From NCBI GenBank assembly GCA_014302835.1, contig CP060294.1, positions 3,497,067 to 3,561,066 on the forward strand: a DNA stretch of 64,000 bases, given 5' to 3'. Below are positions 9,117 through 17,723 of the stretch, piece after piece (position 1 is the stretch's first letter; every line of letters begins with the position of its first letter). The position numbers and the translations under genes are program-made. A model generated the notes under the pieces. It ran no database searches. It saw only the letters and a program-made list of their open reading frames with translations, and was not told where the DNA came from. The stretch comes from Pedobacter sp. PAMC26386. GTDB taxonomy: Bacteria; Bacteroidota; Bacteroidia; Sphingobacteriales; Sphingobacteriaceae.

Positions 9117-10178
9117 GTTTTTCATTTGTTGAAGCTTCATGGCGTCAAGTATGCCAATCTGACTTCCTTTTCTTTCAATTATACCTTCATCTTTAAAATC
9201 ACTTAAAATACGACTGACTGTTTCTGTAGCCATCCCTGCCATTGCAGCAAGGTTATCTCTGGAAATACGCAAGATAATCTGTCCTTCCTGTTTTTCCTGC
9301 TTATACAAGCGCAACAGTACCTCTGCCATCCGTTTACGGACTGAGTGGTAAGCTAATTGCAATAGCTGCTCTTCTTTGTCCAGCAGATTGTTGGACAGGA
9401 TATGAATAAATTGTCGGGCTACATCCGGATACAGGTTAAGTAATTCCTCCAGCATTTCTTTTGGCAGCTGGCAAACGGTTGTGTCTTCCAATGCTTCGGC
9501 AGTTTCGGCATAAGGCTCATTTAGTAACAAAGCTGGAATACCAAAATACTCCTCAGCACCATAAATACCAGTCAATAACTCTCTTCCGTCTTCTGTGAGC
9601 TTAATGGTTTTCACCTTTCCGCTTAATACAAGATAAATTCCTGAAACGCTATCTCCTTCGTAATAAATGATCTGCTTTTTTTTAATGGTGCGGACTTTAC
9701 GGTCGAGCATGAGTTTATCCAGTTCTTTTATCCCTTGATTGGAAGAAACCAGATAATTTAACTGATCAATCGATTTGCTATAGAAAAGCTCCTGTTTTTC
9801 TCTTTTACTGAAACGGCTTTCTATGGCATTCAGCAATTCCACATCATCAAAAGGCTTAACCAGGTAATCATCTGCTCCCATCTCCATACCTTTACGCATA
9901 TCCATTCTCTCAGCTTTTGCAGTTAAAAAGATAAAAGGTGTAGTAGCTGTTTCCGGGTTTTTATTCAAAAGATAAAGTACGCCATAACCATCCAGTTCGG
10001 GCATCATGATATCGCATAAAATTAAATCAGGTAAATGGCTGTGTGCCATTTCTACTCCTGTTTTTCCGTTATCGGCCTGGAAAACCTCGTAATCGGCAAG
10101 TTCAAGTATTTCCGCTGTGCTTTCTCTGATATCATCATTGTCTTCAATGATCAATATCCTTTGTTTCCTGTTTTCCAT
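9114..10178 (-). CDS. Receiver-Crp/Fnr fusion response regulator
   Basis: A 354-residue protein with an N-terminal receiver domain (about residues 7-122; phosphoacceptor Asp56 in LILCDIMMP, Lys in LVKPF). A cyclic-nucleotide-binding-like domain follows (about 150-270), then a Crp/Fnr winged helix (about 280-345). The recognition helix reads ETVSRIL, which has the Glu-Ser-Arg residues that Fnr uses to contact TTGAT half-sites. It lacks the N-terminal cysteine cluster of Fnr, so oxygen sensing must come from elsewhere, probably from the FixL-like kinase encoded 12 bases upstream. It is effectively a FixJ receiver joined to a FixK output. Probable targets are the hemN operon and the 11.7-11.9 kb promoters. 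A role at the cco operon is likely but no site is visible there. Confidence 0.9.
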   Translation of the reverse strand: MENRKQRILIIEDNDDIRESTAEILELADYEVFQADNGKTGVEMAHSHLPDLILCDIMMPELDGYGVLYLLNKNPETATTPFIFLTAKAERMDMRKGMEMGADDYLVKPFDDVELLNAIESRFSKREKQELFYSKSIDQLNYLVSSNQGIKELDKLMLDRKVRTIKKKQIIYYEGDSVSGIYLVLSGKVKTIKLTEDGRELLTGIYGAEEYFGIPALLLNEPYAETAEALEDTTVCQLPKEMLEELLNLYPDVARQFIHILSNNLLDKEEQLLQLAYHSVRKRMAEVLLRLYKQEKQEGQIILRISRDNLAAMAGMATETVSRILSDFKDEGIIERKGSQIGILDAMKLQQMKN

Positions 10179-10190
10179 TCTGTTATCGTC

Positions 10191-11375
10191 TTACTTACTG
10201 AAAGATAGTGTGAATTTAGTTCCTTCGTTGATTTTACTTTCAAACTGTACTTCTCCCTTCATTAAGCCGACATAGCGAAGCACGATATTTAAGCCCAAAC
10301 CTGTACCCGGAATATTCCCTGTGTTATGCGCTCTGAAAAATGGCTGGAATAAGTGTCTTTGATCTGTATCAGGAATGCCAATCCCATTATCTTTAATGGT
10401 AACCAGGCATTGCTGTTCATTAATTTCAGTATTAAACTCAATAAAAGTGTTTTCTCCGGAATATTTAATCGCATTATTAATCAGGTTGATCATACAGTTT
10501 TTCAGGAGGTTCTGATCCAGTGAAACTACACTCTCCAGACCCGTATGCTGATAAATAATATTTTGATCCTGTTTAGCGATCATCTGCATTTCTTCAGTAA
10601 TCTCTTCTGCTAATTTAACCAGGTCAAAAGATTGAAATGCAGGTTCTACCCTTCCGGCTTCCAGTCTTTCAAGAGATAGAAAATCGTTTAGAATAGTGGT
10701 TAGATTACCAACGGCATTTTTTATTTTATGTACGTGTTTTTCAATGTTTGCATTGTGAAAGGGCTGCGCATATTTTTCAATGAGCGAGGCGGAAAGCTGT
10801 ACGGAGCTAAGCGGTGTACGAAATTCATGCGATGCCATAGAGACAAACCTGCTTTTCATCTGATTCAACTCTTTTTCTTTTTCAAGTGACAAACTGACCT
10901 CTTCTTTTGCTTCTCTTAAAGCCGTTACTGTTTTCTTCAGGGATTTAGTCCGTTCCTCAACCAGGCTTTCCAATTCTGCTGCATACTCCTGTAGACGCTC
11001 TTCTGCTTCCTTTTCTTTAGAGAGATCATGGATAAAACCGGTATATATTTTTCGGTTTTCATATTGCACTTCACTCACTGCAAGCCGGAAAGGAAATGTA
11101 GAACCATCCTTTCTTAATCCTCTTACTTCTCTTCCTTTACCAATAATGTGTTTCTCACCAGTGTCATGATAATTGGCCAGATAGCTATCATGCCTCGCTT
11201 TGTCTGGCTCCGGCATTAATTTAGAAATATTCTGTCCAATTACCTCGTCTAGTGTATAACCAAAAAGTTTGAGTGCCGCAGGGTTAAGGCTTTCTATTTT
11301 TCCTCTTTGATCAATGGTGATAATTCCATCAATGGCTGTTTCAATAATTGCCTCTAATAACCTTGCTTTTTCCAT
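10191..11375 (-). CDS. FixL-like PAS histidine kinase (probable haem oxygen sensor)
   Basis: A 394-residue soluble kinase. It has a PAS domain (about residues 5-118), a coiled coil (120-175), a HisKA domain (His183 in ASHEFRTPL) and an HATPase domain ending with GTGLGLNIV. The PAS domain strongly resembles that of rhizobial FixL: LMPEPDKARHDSYL holds His62, aligned with the proximal haem ligand His200 of Bradyrhizobium FixL, and Arg82 in IIGKGR aligns with Arg220, which reads haem-bound oxygen. His214 is also kept (His76), while Arg206 is replaced by Asn68. There is no membrane segment. The receiver-Crp regulator lies directly downstream. Haem binding is inferred from these residues. Confidence 0.88.
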   Translation of the reverse strand: MEKARLLEAIIETAIDGIITIDQRGKIESLNPAALKLFGYTLDEVIGQNISKLMPEPDKARHDSYLANYHDTGEKHIIGKGREVRGLRKDGSTFPFRLAVSEVQYENRKIYTGFIHDLSKEKEAEERLQEYAAELESLVEERTKSLKKTVTALREAKEEVSLSLEKEKELNQMKSRFVSMASHEFRTPLSSVQLSASLIEKYAQPFHNANIEKHVHKIKNAVGNLTTILNDFLSLERLEAGRVEPAFQSFDLVKLAEEITEEMQMIAKQDQNIIYQHTGLESVVSLDQNLLKNCMINLINNAIKYSGENTFIEFNTEINEQQCLVTIKDNGIGIPDTDQRHLFQPFFRAHNTGNIPGTGLGLNIVLRYVGLMKGEVQFESKINEGTKFTLSFSK

Positions 11376-11410
11376 AATCGATTTTTACAAATATAGAAAA
11401 TCAATTAAGA

Positions 11411-11737
11411 TCAGATACCAGCAACAGTCACCAGAAGGATCATTGCATGAATTAACAAACTAAAGTAAAATAGTCCGATAGTCACTCTGGTGCTCGCACT
11501 ACTCATGTTTGCTACAATATTCGCAAAGAAAACCAGCATACTGATTGCCAGACAGGGAAGCACATATCCATCCAGAGAATAAACCAGAACAAAAGTTAAT
11601 GGAACCAGTAGGGTCGCATGTAAAACGATAGAGACTAAAAACCAACCTAAATGATTCGGTTGCTGCGTATCTGCAAAGTTTAAATATTTAGACCATAAAC
11701 TAGTAGAAGGGGCTGTATTTAATGTTAAAGTTGCCAT
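11411..11737 (-). CDS. Small polytopic membrane protein of unknown function
   Basis: A 108-residue protein with three hydrophobic segments (about residues 32-54, 57-80 and 85-107) after a polar N-terminus. I do not recognise the family. It lies 35 bases upstream of the FixL-like kinase in the same direction, and its promoter region carries a TGA-N6-TCA palindrome about 43 bases before a plausible start site. This suggests that it belongs to the same oxygen-responsive group. Function unknown. Confidence 0.7.
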   Translation of the reverse strand: MATLTLNTAPSTSLWSKYLNFADTQQPNHLGWFLVSIVLHATLLVPLTFVLVYSLDGYVLPCLAISMLVFFANIVANMSSASTRVTIGLFYFSLLIHAMILLVTVAGI

Positions 11738-11788
11738 AATATGTTGTTTTGATACTACAAATATCGGCTCATCAGTTGGCCCTTTCTA

Positions 11789-11800
11789 TGATACCGGTCA
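11789..11800. promoter_or_regulatory. Fnr-type palindrome at the promoter of the small membrane protein
   Basis: TGATACCGGTCA has TGA-N6-TCA symmetry with an inner CCGG. Its centre lies about 57 bases before the ATG of the leftward membrane-protein gene, and about 43 bases from a start site predicted from a weak -7-like element at 11758-11765. That is close to the -41.5 position used by class II Crp/Fnr activators. Pattern-based only. Confidence 0.45.
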
Positions 11801-11832
11801 TCTCCAGGACAGCTATAAATCATATAAAATAA

Positions 11833-11844
11833 TGATCCACGTCA
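11833..11844. promoter_or_regulatory. Fnr-type palindrome at the promoter of the nitronate-monooxygenase-like gene
   Basis: TGATCCACGTCA shares the TGAT-N4-GTCA arrangement with the site 44 bases to its left, but faces the rightward gene starting at 11902. A -7-like TATTTTG sits at 11869-11875, which would put the box centre about 43 bases upstream of transcription start. The two boxes thus occupy matching positions at two divergent promoters. Confidence 0.45.
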
Positions 11845-11901
11845 TATTTTATCCCCGATTTTCTCCGCTATTTTGCCGGCCTACAGATAAAACAGAATTG
11901 C

Positions 11902-13710
11902 ATGAACCACACTTTTCATATACCCGTTTTGGGATTGGGTTACTCCATTGACACACCTTTAAAAGTGGCTAAATATGGCATTTCCTCTGTCCTTTCCATT
12001 GTTGATGATGAACTGACAGAGCGAATGAGAAAGTTCCATTCAGCGGCAAATGACATTGAATATGTACTGATTAAAAAAGAAGAAAATGACGGTCGTGCAA
12101 GAAGGATAACGGCCTACCTGGATTTGATCGGCAAGCTGGTTAACGAGCAGTTTCAAGCTTTGATAAAGGAACCTTTTATTAATGGAGCCGCAATCCACAT
12201 TTATTTTGAACTTCTTCCAGAAAACTCTATCCTGAAAGCCCAGTATCTACAAATGCTGAAATTGGATGAAAGTGCAGAAAAAGAGGGTCTGCAACAGCAA
12301 TTACGTTTACAAATGAAACCTGGGAATATTGATGTGAACATCATGTCGAAGGTTGATAAAGCTAATTATACAGCCGATAAGGAGAGCTTAGGCAATGATT
12401 ATACGGATGCCCTGGCTGCAATGCGCGGTTTTGGGAACAGTACTTTATCCTCTTCGGTTGTAATTTCGGCGGGTCTGAACCCAAGGTTATATACCTATAT
12501 GGAGAACTGTATAGATTTTTATCCGGATGCAAACGGACAAATCAAAAAGAAAATCATTCTCAAAGTCAGTGATTTCAGATCGGCATTGATACAGGCAAAA
12601 ATGCTGGCAAAAAAAGGATTGTGGGTCGCTGAATTCAGAGTAGAATCCGGATTAAACTGCGGAGGCCATGCTTTTGCCACAGAAGGCCTGCTTTTAGGCC
12701 CGATTCTAGAAGAATTTAAACAAAAGAGAAATGAATTACGCGAAGAGTTATTGGCCATTTACCACGCTGCAATACTGCACAAAGACATTTCTTTAGTTAC
12801 CGATCCCGTCCTTAAATTTACTGCTCAGGGAGGAATTGGTACGGCCACAGAAAATGCTTTCCTGCTCAATTATTACCAATTAGACGCTACGGGATGGGGA
12901 AGTCCGTTTTTACTGGTTCCAGAAGCAACTAACGTAGACAATCAGACCTTAGAGGCTTTAACAACTGCGCAACAGGATGACTATTATGTCAGTAATTCTT
13001 CCCCTCTGGGTATATTATTTAATAATTTCAAGAATAGTACAATTGAACAGCAAAGAATGCAACGAATAGAAAAAGGAAGACCGGGAAGTCCGTGTACTAA
13101 AAAATTCCTTTCCACCAACACTGAATTTACTGAATTGCCCATTTGTACGGCTTCCAGAGAATATCAGCGTTTAAAAATTAAGCAACTGGAAGCAACAGAA
13201 CCAGATCCTGCGCAATTTGCTGTAAAGTTTGAAGCAATTACAGAAAAAATATGTCTGTGCGAAGGACTTTGTGCTTCTGCTTACCTCAGGAATAACCTAT
13301 TAAAACCAAAGGAGAATAAAGCAGTAAGTATCTGTCCGGGGCCAAATCTTGCTTATTTCTCTAAACAGTATACGCTAAAAGAAATGATCGGACATATCTA
13401 TGGAAGGGAAGCGATTACTTTTAAATTCAACCGCCCTAATTTATTTATCAATGAACTGCATTTGTATGTTGATTACCTGAAAAAAGATCTAGGCGCACAA
13501 TTACATGATCTAAACGCGAAAAAGACTAAATATTTTGAAAAGTTCAGAGCGGAACTATTTAAAGGAATCAATTATTACAGAGAGCTGATTCCGGAATTAA
13601 AACTCCAGACAGATATCGCAACTCAGGAATTACAGCAACAATTACAGAAAGCTGAAGAGAAACTAAAATTGATTACTCAGGTTCTCGATCCTGTTAGAGC
13701 TCAGGGATAA
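11902..13710 (+). CDS. Nitronate monooxygenase/PfaD-like barrel protein of unknown function
   Basis: A 602-residue protein with no signal peptide. The N-terminus (PVLGLGYSIDTPLKVAKYGI) looks like the first strand and helix of an FMN-dependent TIM barrel. The core contains GLNCGGHAFATEG, then FTAQGGIGTATENAFLLNY, then GWGSPFLLVPEAT. These follow in the order and spacing of the GGH, AAGGI and GTRFLATPES motifs of nitronate monooxygenases. A large insertion lies between strands, and the C-terminal third (about 430-600) has a cysteine cluster (KICLCEGLC) and a final coiled coil. That is much longer than ordinary family members. The promoter has a Fnr-type box, so expression under low oxygen is likely. 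The barrel assignment is an inference and the substrate is unknown. Confidence 0.6.
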   Translation: MNHTFHIPVLGLGYSIDTPLKVAKYGISSVLSIVDDELTERMRKFHSAANDIEYVLIKKEENDGRARRITAYLDLIGKLVNEQFQALIKEPFINGAAIHIYFELLPENSILKAQYLQMLKLDESAEKEGLQQQLRLQMKPGNIDVNIMSKVDKANYTADKESLGNDYTDALAAMRGFGNSTLSSSVVISAGLNPRLYTYMENCIDFYPDANGQIKKKIILKVSDFRSALIQAKMLAKKGLWVAEFRVESGLNCGGHAFATEGLLLGPILEEFKQKRNELREELLAIYHAAILHKDISLVTDPVLKFTAQGGIGTATENAFLLNYYQLDATGWGSPFLLVPEATNVDNQTLEALTTAQQDDYYVSNSSPLGILFNNFKNSTIEQQRMQRIEKGRPGSPCTKKFLSTNTEFTELPICTASREYQRLKIKQLEATEPDPAQFAVKFEAITEKICLCEGLCASAYLRNNLLKPKENKAVSICPGPNLAYFSKQYTLKEMIGHIYGREAITFKFNRPNLFINELHLYVDYLKKDLGAQLHDLNAKKTKYFEKFRAELFKGINYYRELIPELKLQTDIATQELQQQLQKAEEKLKLITQVLDPVRAQG

Positions 13711-13715
13711 GAAGA

Positions 13716-13745
13716 AGGGCATTTTGTAGTTCAACAAAATGCCCT
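13716..13745. terminator. Bidirectional intrinsic terminator between convergent genes
   Basis: A 12-bp perfect stem (AGGGCATTTTGT pairing with ACAAAATGCCCT) with a 6-base loop lies between the barrel-protein stop and the stop of the leftward DUF4142 gene. A/T-rich stretches flank both sides, so it can serve both directions. Confidence 0.8.
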
Positions 13746-13753
13746 GTTTATGT

Positions 13754-14353
13754 TTATGATTTCATTTTTGCCTGAATGGCTTTTGCTTTTTCATAATGCC
13801 CGGTAATAATCGGCAGCATCTTTTTAGCAAATTCACTCACGTCTTTTTTCTGTGAAGCAGCAGCAGATTTAAATAAGGTAATGGTTTTATCATGATCGGT
13901 AACCATCATATCAATATAATGATGATCAAATGCACTGCCAGTCATGGTTTTCATCATATCCATATGTGCTTTATCTTCAGCAGGAAATGCTGTCGGAAGA
14001 ACTACTTTTTCTTTTTCTGCCAGTGCTTTAAGCTCGGCATTACCTTTAGAATGATCTTTAACCATTTCTTCTGCAAAAGCTTTCACGTCTGCATTGGTTG
14101 ATTTTTGAGCAATCTGCCCTAAATCAACTTCCATCATCCCACCCAATGCGGCGGTTTTCATAAAGGTTGCTTCATCACCAACAACCGCAGCATCACTCAT
14201 CTTAGCAGTACTGCTCATCTTAGATCCCATTTTTGAACTATCTGTTCCCATGGCAGTAGAATCGCCTTTAGTTTCATGGTTTCCTGAACTGGTACAGGCT
14301 TGAATTGAACAAGCTCCAATAACTAACAAGCCAAATAAACTTAATTGTTTCAT
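13754..14353 (-). CDS. DUF4142-type periplasmic lipoprotein
   Basis: A 199-residue exported protein. The N-terminus is a signal peptide with cysteines at residues 15 and 20 that could serve as the lipid site. A low-complexity Ser/Met/Gly/Lys segment follows, then an all-alpha domain of about 140 residues. It includes DVKAFAEEMVKDHSKGNAEL and HHYIDMMVTDHDKTITLF, typical of the DUF4142 (ferritin-like fold) family. The histidines and acidic residues could bind metal, but no function is established. It diverges from the DUF2911 gene, and the two share a nearly identical leader sequence. Confidence 0.85.
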   Translation of the reverse strand: MKQLSLFGLLVIGACSIQACTSSGNHETKGDSTAMGTDSSKMGSKMSSTAKMSDAAVVGDEATFMKTAALGGMMEVDLGQIAQKSTNADVKAFAEEMVKDHSKGNAELKALAEKEKVVLPTAFPAEDKAHMDMMKTMTGSAFDHHYIDMMVTDHDKTITLFKSAAASQKKDVSEFAKKMLPIITGHYEKAKAIQAKMKS

Positions 14354-14362
14354 AATCGTATT

Positions 14363-14466
14363 ATTAGAATAAGTTTTGTTTACGATTTAACAGTTAGGGA
14401 AAGAAAAGGTTTTTATTATAAATCAAAACATAACAGTAATTTCGTATAAACAAAACTTATTCTAAT
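14363..14466. repeat. Inverted repeat giving two divergent genes the same 5' leader
   Basis: The left arm (14363-14385) and right arm (14442-14466) are inverted copies: 19 bases match perfectly (14363-14381 against 14448-14466) and the remainder matches apart from a 2-base insertion. The right arm runs into the ATG of the rightward gene; the left arm ends 9 bases before the ATG of the leftward gene. The 56-base spacer must hold both promoters. Both mRNAs would therefore begin with the same A-rich leader containing AAACAAAACTTATTC. Confidence 0.75.
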
Positions 14467-15316
14467 GAAAACATTACTCAAAACAACTTTACTGCTTATG
14501 CTGGCAATCAGCATAAATGCAGACCTGAAAGCACAAGGCATCAATATCCCTCAGCCAAGTTCTGGTCAAACAGTTATTCAGGATTTTGGTCTCGGAAAAA
14601 TTACAGTGAAGTACTCTCGTCCAAATACTAAAGGGCGTAAAGTATTCGGTGAACTGGAACCATACGGCTCTGTATGGCGTACAGGGGCCAACAGTGCCAC
14701 AACGATCTCATTCACTGATAATGTGACTTTGGAAGGTCAGGCTGTTCCTGCTGGTGACTATGCTTTATTCACTATTCCAGGAAAAACAGAATGGACAGTG
14801 ATTTTAAATAAGGATACGAAACAATGGGGTGCTTATGACTACAAAGAAGCTGAAGATGTGCTGCGTTTTAAAGTTAAACCACTTACAGTAAAAGATAAGA
14901 CAGAAACGTTTGCTATAGGATTTACAAATGTGTTACCAACAAAAGCAGTAATGCAACTATCATGGGATAACACAATTGTTCCTGTAAACTTAACTACGGA
15001 TATCGATGCTAAAGTAATGGCAAGTATTGACGAAGCTATGAAAGGAGAGAAAAAACCATATTTCCAATCAGCTATTTATTACCTGGAAAATGGTAAAGAT
15101 TTGACGAAAGCTATGGAATGGATGAATGCTGCTGATGCTGCTGATGGCGGCAAAGGCCCTTGGTTCAAACTTTGGAAAGGCCGTGTTCAGCTTAAAATGG
15201 GAAATAAAAAAGGTGCAGCAGAAAGTGCAGCAGCTGGTATCAAAATAGCTACGGAAATCAAAAATCCAGAATACATTCGTTTAAACACAGCATTGTTAGC
15301 TGACGCAAAGAAATAA
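14465..15316 (+). CDS. DUF2911 domain-containing exported protein
   Basis: A 283-residue protein with a cleavable signal peptide (about residues 1-23, ending LKAQG). Next comes a DUF2911 domain containing the typical VKYSRPNTKGRKVFGEL and WRTGANSATTISF motifs (about 45-165), then a C-terminal helical TPR-like region. DUF2911 proteins are common in Bacteroidetes and have no known biochemical function. It is transcribed away from the DUF4142 gene from a shared regulatory region with a mirrored leader. A terminator hairpin lies downstream at 15385. Confidence 0.9.
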   Translation: MKTLLKTTLLLMLAISINADLKAQGINIPQPSSGQTVIQDFGLGKITVKYSRPNTKGRKVFGELEPYGSVWRTGANSATTISFTDNVTLEGQAVPAGDYALFTIPGKTEWTVILNKDTKQWGAYDYKEAEDVLRFKVKPLTVKDKTETFAIGFTNVLPTKAVMQLSWDNTIVPVNLTTDIDAKVMASIDEAMKGEKKPYFQSAIYYLENGKDLTKAMEWMNAADAADGGKGPWFKLWKGRVQLKMGNKKGAAESAAAGIKIATEIKNPEYIRLNTALLADAKK

Positions 15317-15384
15317 ATTTCAATAAAATAGCGAATTACCCGTAAATAGAAAGATGGTTACATCTTATTTAAAATCAATAGATT

Positions 15385-15432
15385 AAGCCGATTAATCCTA
15401 ACAGTAATATTGTTGGATTAACCGGCTTTTTT
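15385..15432 (+). terminator. Intrinsic terminator after the DUF2911 gene
   Basis: AAGCCG-attaatcc pairs with ggattaa-CCGGCTT across a 15-base loop, and a run of six T follows. It lies 70 bases after the stop. The rest of the gap before the histidine kinase (15433-15611) is A/T-rich and I see no gene in it. Confidence 0.75.
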
Positions 15433-15611
15433 GATCGTTTTCATCCAGTGTCCAAACGCAAAGACTTATTAATGATATCGCTATAAACGATAAGTCTATC
15501 TTTAATAGGAAGTGTTTTTTTTAAGAATAAATTCTATATCAAATCTAGATTATACAACTAAATGGAATGATTAATGTTTAACTTTCAATAACATTAACTA
15601 CCCGCCAGTCC

Positions 15612-17684
15612 ATGTCCAGCCTATCCAATAGCTATTTAAAAAAAATATATAGCAGCAGTATGCTACTGCTGTGTATTGCCTATATCTTAACAGCATTATC
15701 CTGCAATCCGGTTACCGAGCAGCCACTCAACCATCAGGCACATTTTGACACCATTATCAATCAGGCAACGACCTATGTTGGAAATGGCCAGCCTAAACAA
15801 GCAATAACTTATCTGGATTCAGTTTATGCAACCTATCCAAATCCCGGGGTTAAAGATGTTTTCAGGAAATATGAGAGTTTGATTAATATTTATCTGCATT
15901 TTGAAGTCAATACTAGTAAAGCAATGTTATATACAGATAGTATATTTCATCTTTTAAAAGACAAAGAGACTATTTATAAAGATGAATATGCGAATGGTCT
16001 TTTCTTTCTTGGAGAAACCTTAATGGCAGAAAAAAGATACACTGAAGCTTTCAAAGTCTATTATGATGGAAAGTCTTTTGCGAAAAAGTACCTGGAAGAT
16101 TGTTCTCTCTCTATCTTCAGCAATAAGCTGGGTTTGGTTCGGTTTAATCAGGAACAATATCAAAAAGCCATCCCCTACTTTAAAGAGGCTATTCAAGAGA
16201 ACAGGAATTGTAAACCAGAGACAGGATTTGATTACCTGTTCATTTTCCCTCAAACCTACCTGAACACAATTGCGATGTGTTTTGAACGGTCTCGCGAACC
16301 TGACAGCGCTATTATTTATTATCAAAAAGCGCTGGATTTTATTGCCTTCAAAAAAGGTCTGTTTCCCAAACGACAAGACTTTATTTCTTTAGCGAATGGG
16401 GTCATATATGGAAATCTGGGAGGAATCTATGCTAAAATTAACAATTATGGCCAAGCCGTAAAATATCTAACAGAAAGTATAGCTATCAATGATCGTCCCG
16501 GGTATGAAATTCGTGATGCACAAACAGCGAAACAGAAACTGGTTGAACTGTACATTGGGCATTCAGATTTTGAAAATGCGAACAGATTACTGAACGAATT
16601 ACAGACTTATCTATCCAGCAAAGCTGGCCTGAGCCAAACAAATTTGAATATCAGATTGAAGTGGTTAAGACTCAAATATGAATACTTCGATAAAAGAAAA
16701 GAGCCATTAATGGCTTATACCTATCTGCAAAAGTTTCATAATAGCCGCGATTCCATTAACAAAGTGGATAAAGAATTGAAAAGTGTGGATATAGACCAGG
16801 CTTTTAAAGATACTGAACAGAAATACCGGATGGTACTACTGCGTAAAGACAACCAATTGAAAACTGCTTATCTCTCTGCCGTATTGGCCTGTATGCTCCT
16901 TGTTATTATTATCCTTTTCTTTATATGGCATAATTTAAAACGATCCAGGAGACTAAATAAACAGATTAGTGAACACAATATCAATATGCAGCGTACACTG
17001 GATTCACTGGAACAAAGCCAGGAGGAAAATGCAAGAATGATGATGATTGTGGCTCATGATCTTCGAAATCCAATTGGAAATATTACTTCAATGGCTAATC
17101 TCATGCTCGGAGAAAATAACAGGCCTAAAGATGATCTGGAGATGCTGGGAATGATTAAAGCGTCCGGACAAAACTCACTCCACCTGGTTAATGATTTGCT
17201 CAAAGCCAATAGTCAGAGAGAAAAACTGCAAAAAGAAGATGTTGATTTATATGATCTGCTAAATTATTGTGTTAACCTACTTGCACATAAAGCTAAAGAG
17301 AAAAACCAGCAAATAATGTTGCACGCAACACATGTAAAGATCTCACTGAATACAGAAAAAATGTGGCGGGTGATGAGCAATCTTATTGGTAATGCGATTA
17401 AGTTTAGTCCTGAACAGGCAACGATTATAGTGAAAATGGAAGAAAGACCAGAATCTGTACTCATCACCGTAGTAGATCATGGTATTGGTATTCCTCCTGT
17501 CATTCAGCATAAGATCTTTGATATGTTCGGGCAGGCCAAAAGATCCGGCACTGCGGGTGAACAACCTTTTGGACTTGGACTTGCTATTTCCAAACAAATT
17601 ATTGAAAATCATGGAGGTAAGATCTGGGTAGAGAGCAAAACCAATGAGGGGTCAAGCTTTTATGTTGAGCTCCCACTTAATTAA
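15612..17684 (+). CDS. TPR-domain sensor histidine kinase
   Basis: A 690-residue hybrid of a periplasmic TPR sensor and a cytoplasmic kinase. It has an N-terminal export signal with a possible lipid cysteine (LTALSC, residue 31), tetratricopeptide-type helical repeats (about 40-400), one membrane segment (about 420-440), a HisKA domain (His482 in VAHDLRNPIG) and an HATPase domain with GIGIP and FGLGLAIS. This plan is common for Bacteroidetes kinases. No response regulator lies next to it, so it is an orphan kinase here. It converges on the peptide operon with a 39-base gap; a role in that operon cannot be inferred. Confidence 0.88.
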   Translation: MSSLSNSYLKKIYSSSMLLLCIAYILTALSCNPVTEQPLNHQAHFDTIINQATTYVGNGQPKQAITYLDSVYATYPNPGVKDVFRKYESLINIYLHFEVNTSKAMLYTDSIFHLLKDKETIYKDEYANGLFFLGETLMAEKRYTEAFKVYYDGKSFAKKYLEDCSLSIFSNKLGLVRFNQEQYQKAIPYFKEAIQENRNCKPETGFDYLFIFPQTYLNTIAMCFERSREPDSAIIYYQKALDFIAFKKGLFPKRQDFISLANGVIYGNLGGIYAKINNYGQAVKYLTESIAINDRPGYEIRDAQTAKQKLVELYIGHSDFENANRLLNELQTYLSSKAGLSQTNLNIRLKWLRLKYEYFDKRKEPLMAYTYLQKFHNSRDSINKVDKELKSVDIDQAFKDTEQKYRMVLLRKDNQLKTAYLSAVLACMLLVIIILFFIWHNLKRSRRLNKQISEHNINMQRTLDSLEQSQEENARMMMIVAHDLRNPIGNITSMANLMLGENNRPKDDLEMLGMIKASGQNSLHLVNDLLKANSQREKLQKEDVDLYDLLNYCVNLLAHKAKEKNQQIMLHATHVKISLNTEKMWRVMSNLIGNAIKFSPEQATIIVKMEERPESVLITVVDHGIGIPPVIQHKIFDMFGQAKRSGTAGEQPFGLGLAISKQIIENHGGKIWVESKTNEGSSFYVELPLN

Positions 17685-17723
17685 GATATTATTTCTTTCT
17701 TCTTTAAGCGCTGCTGAAATAAA

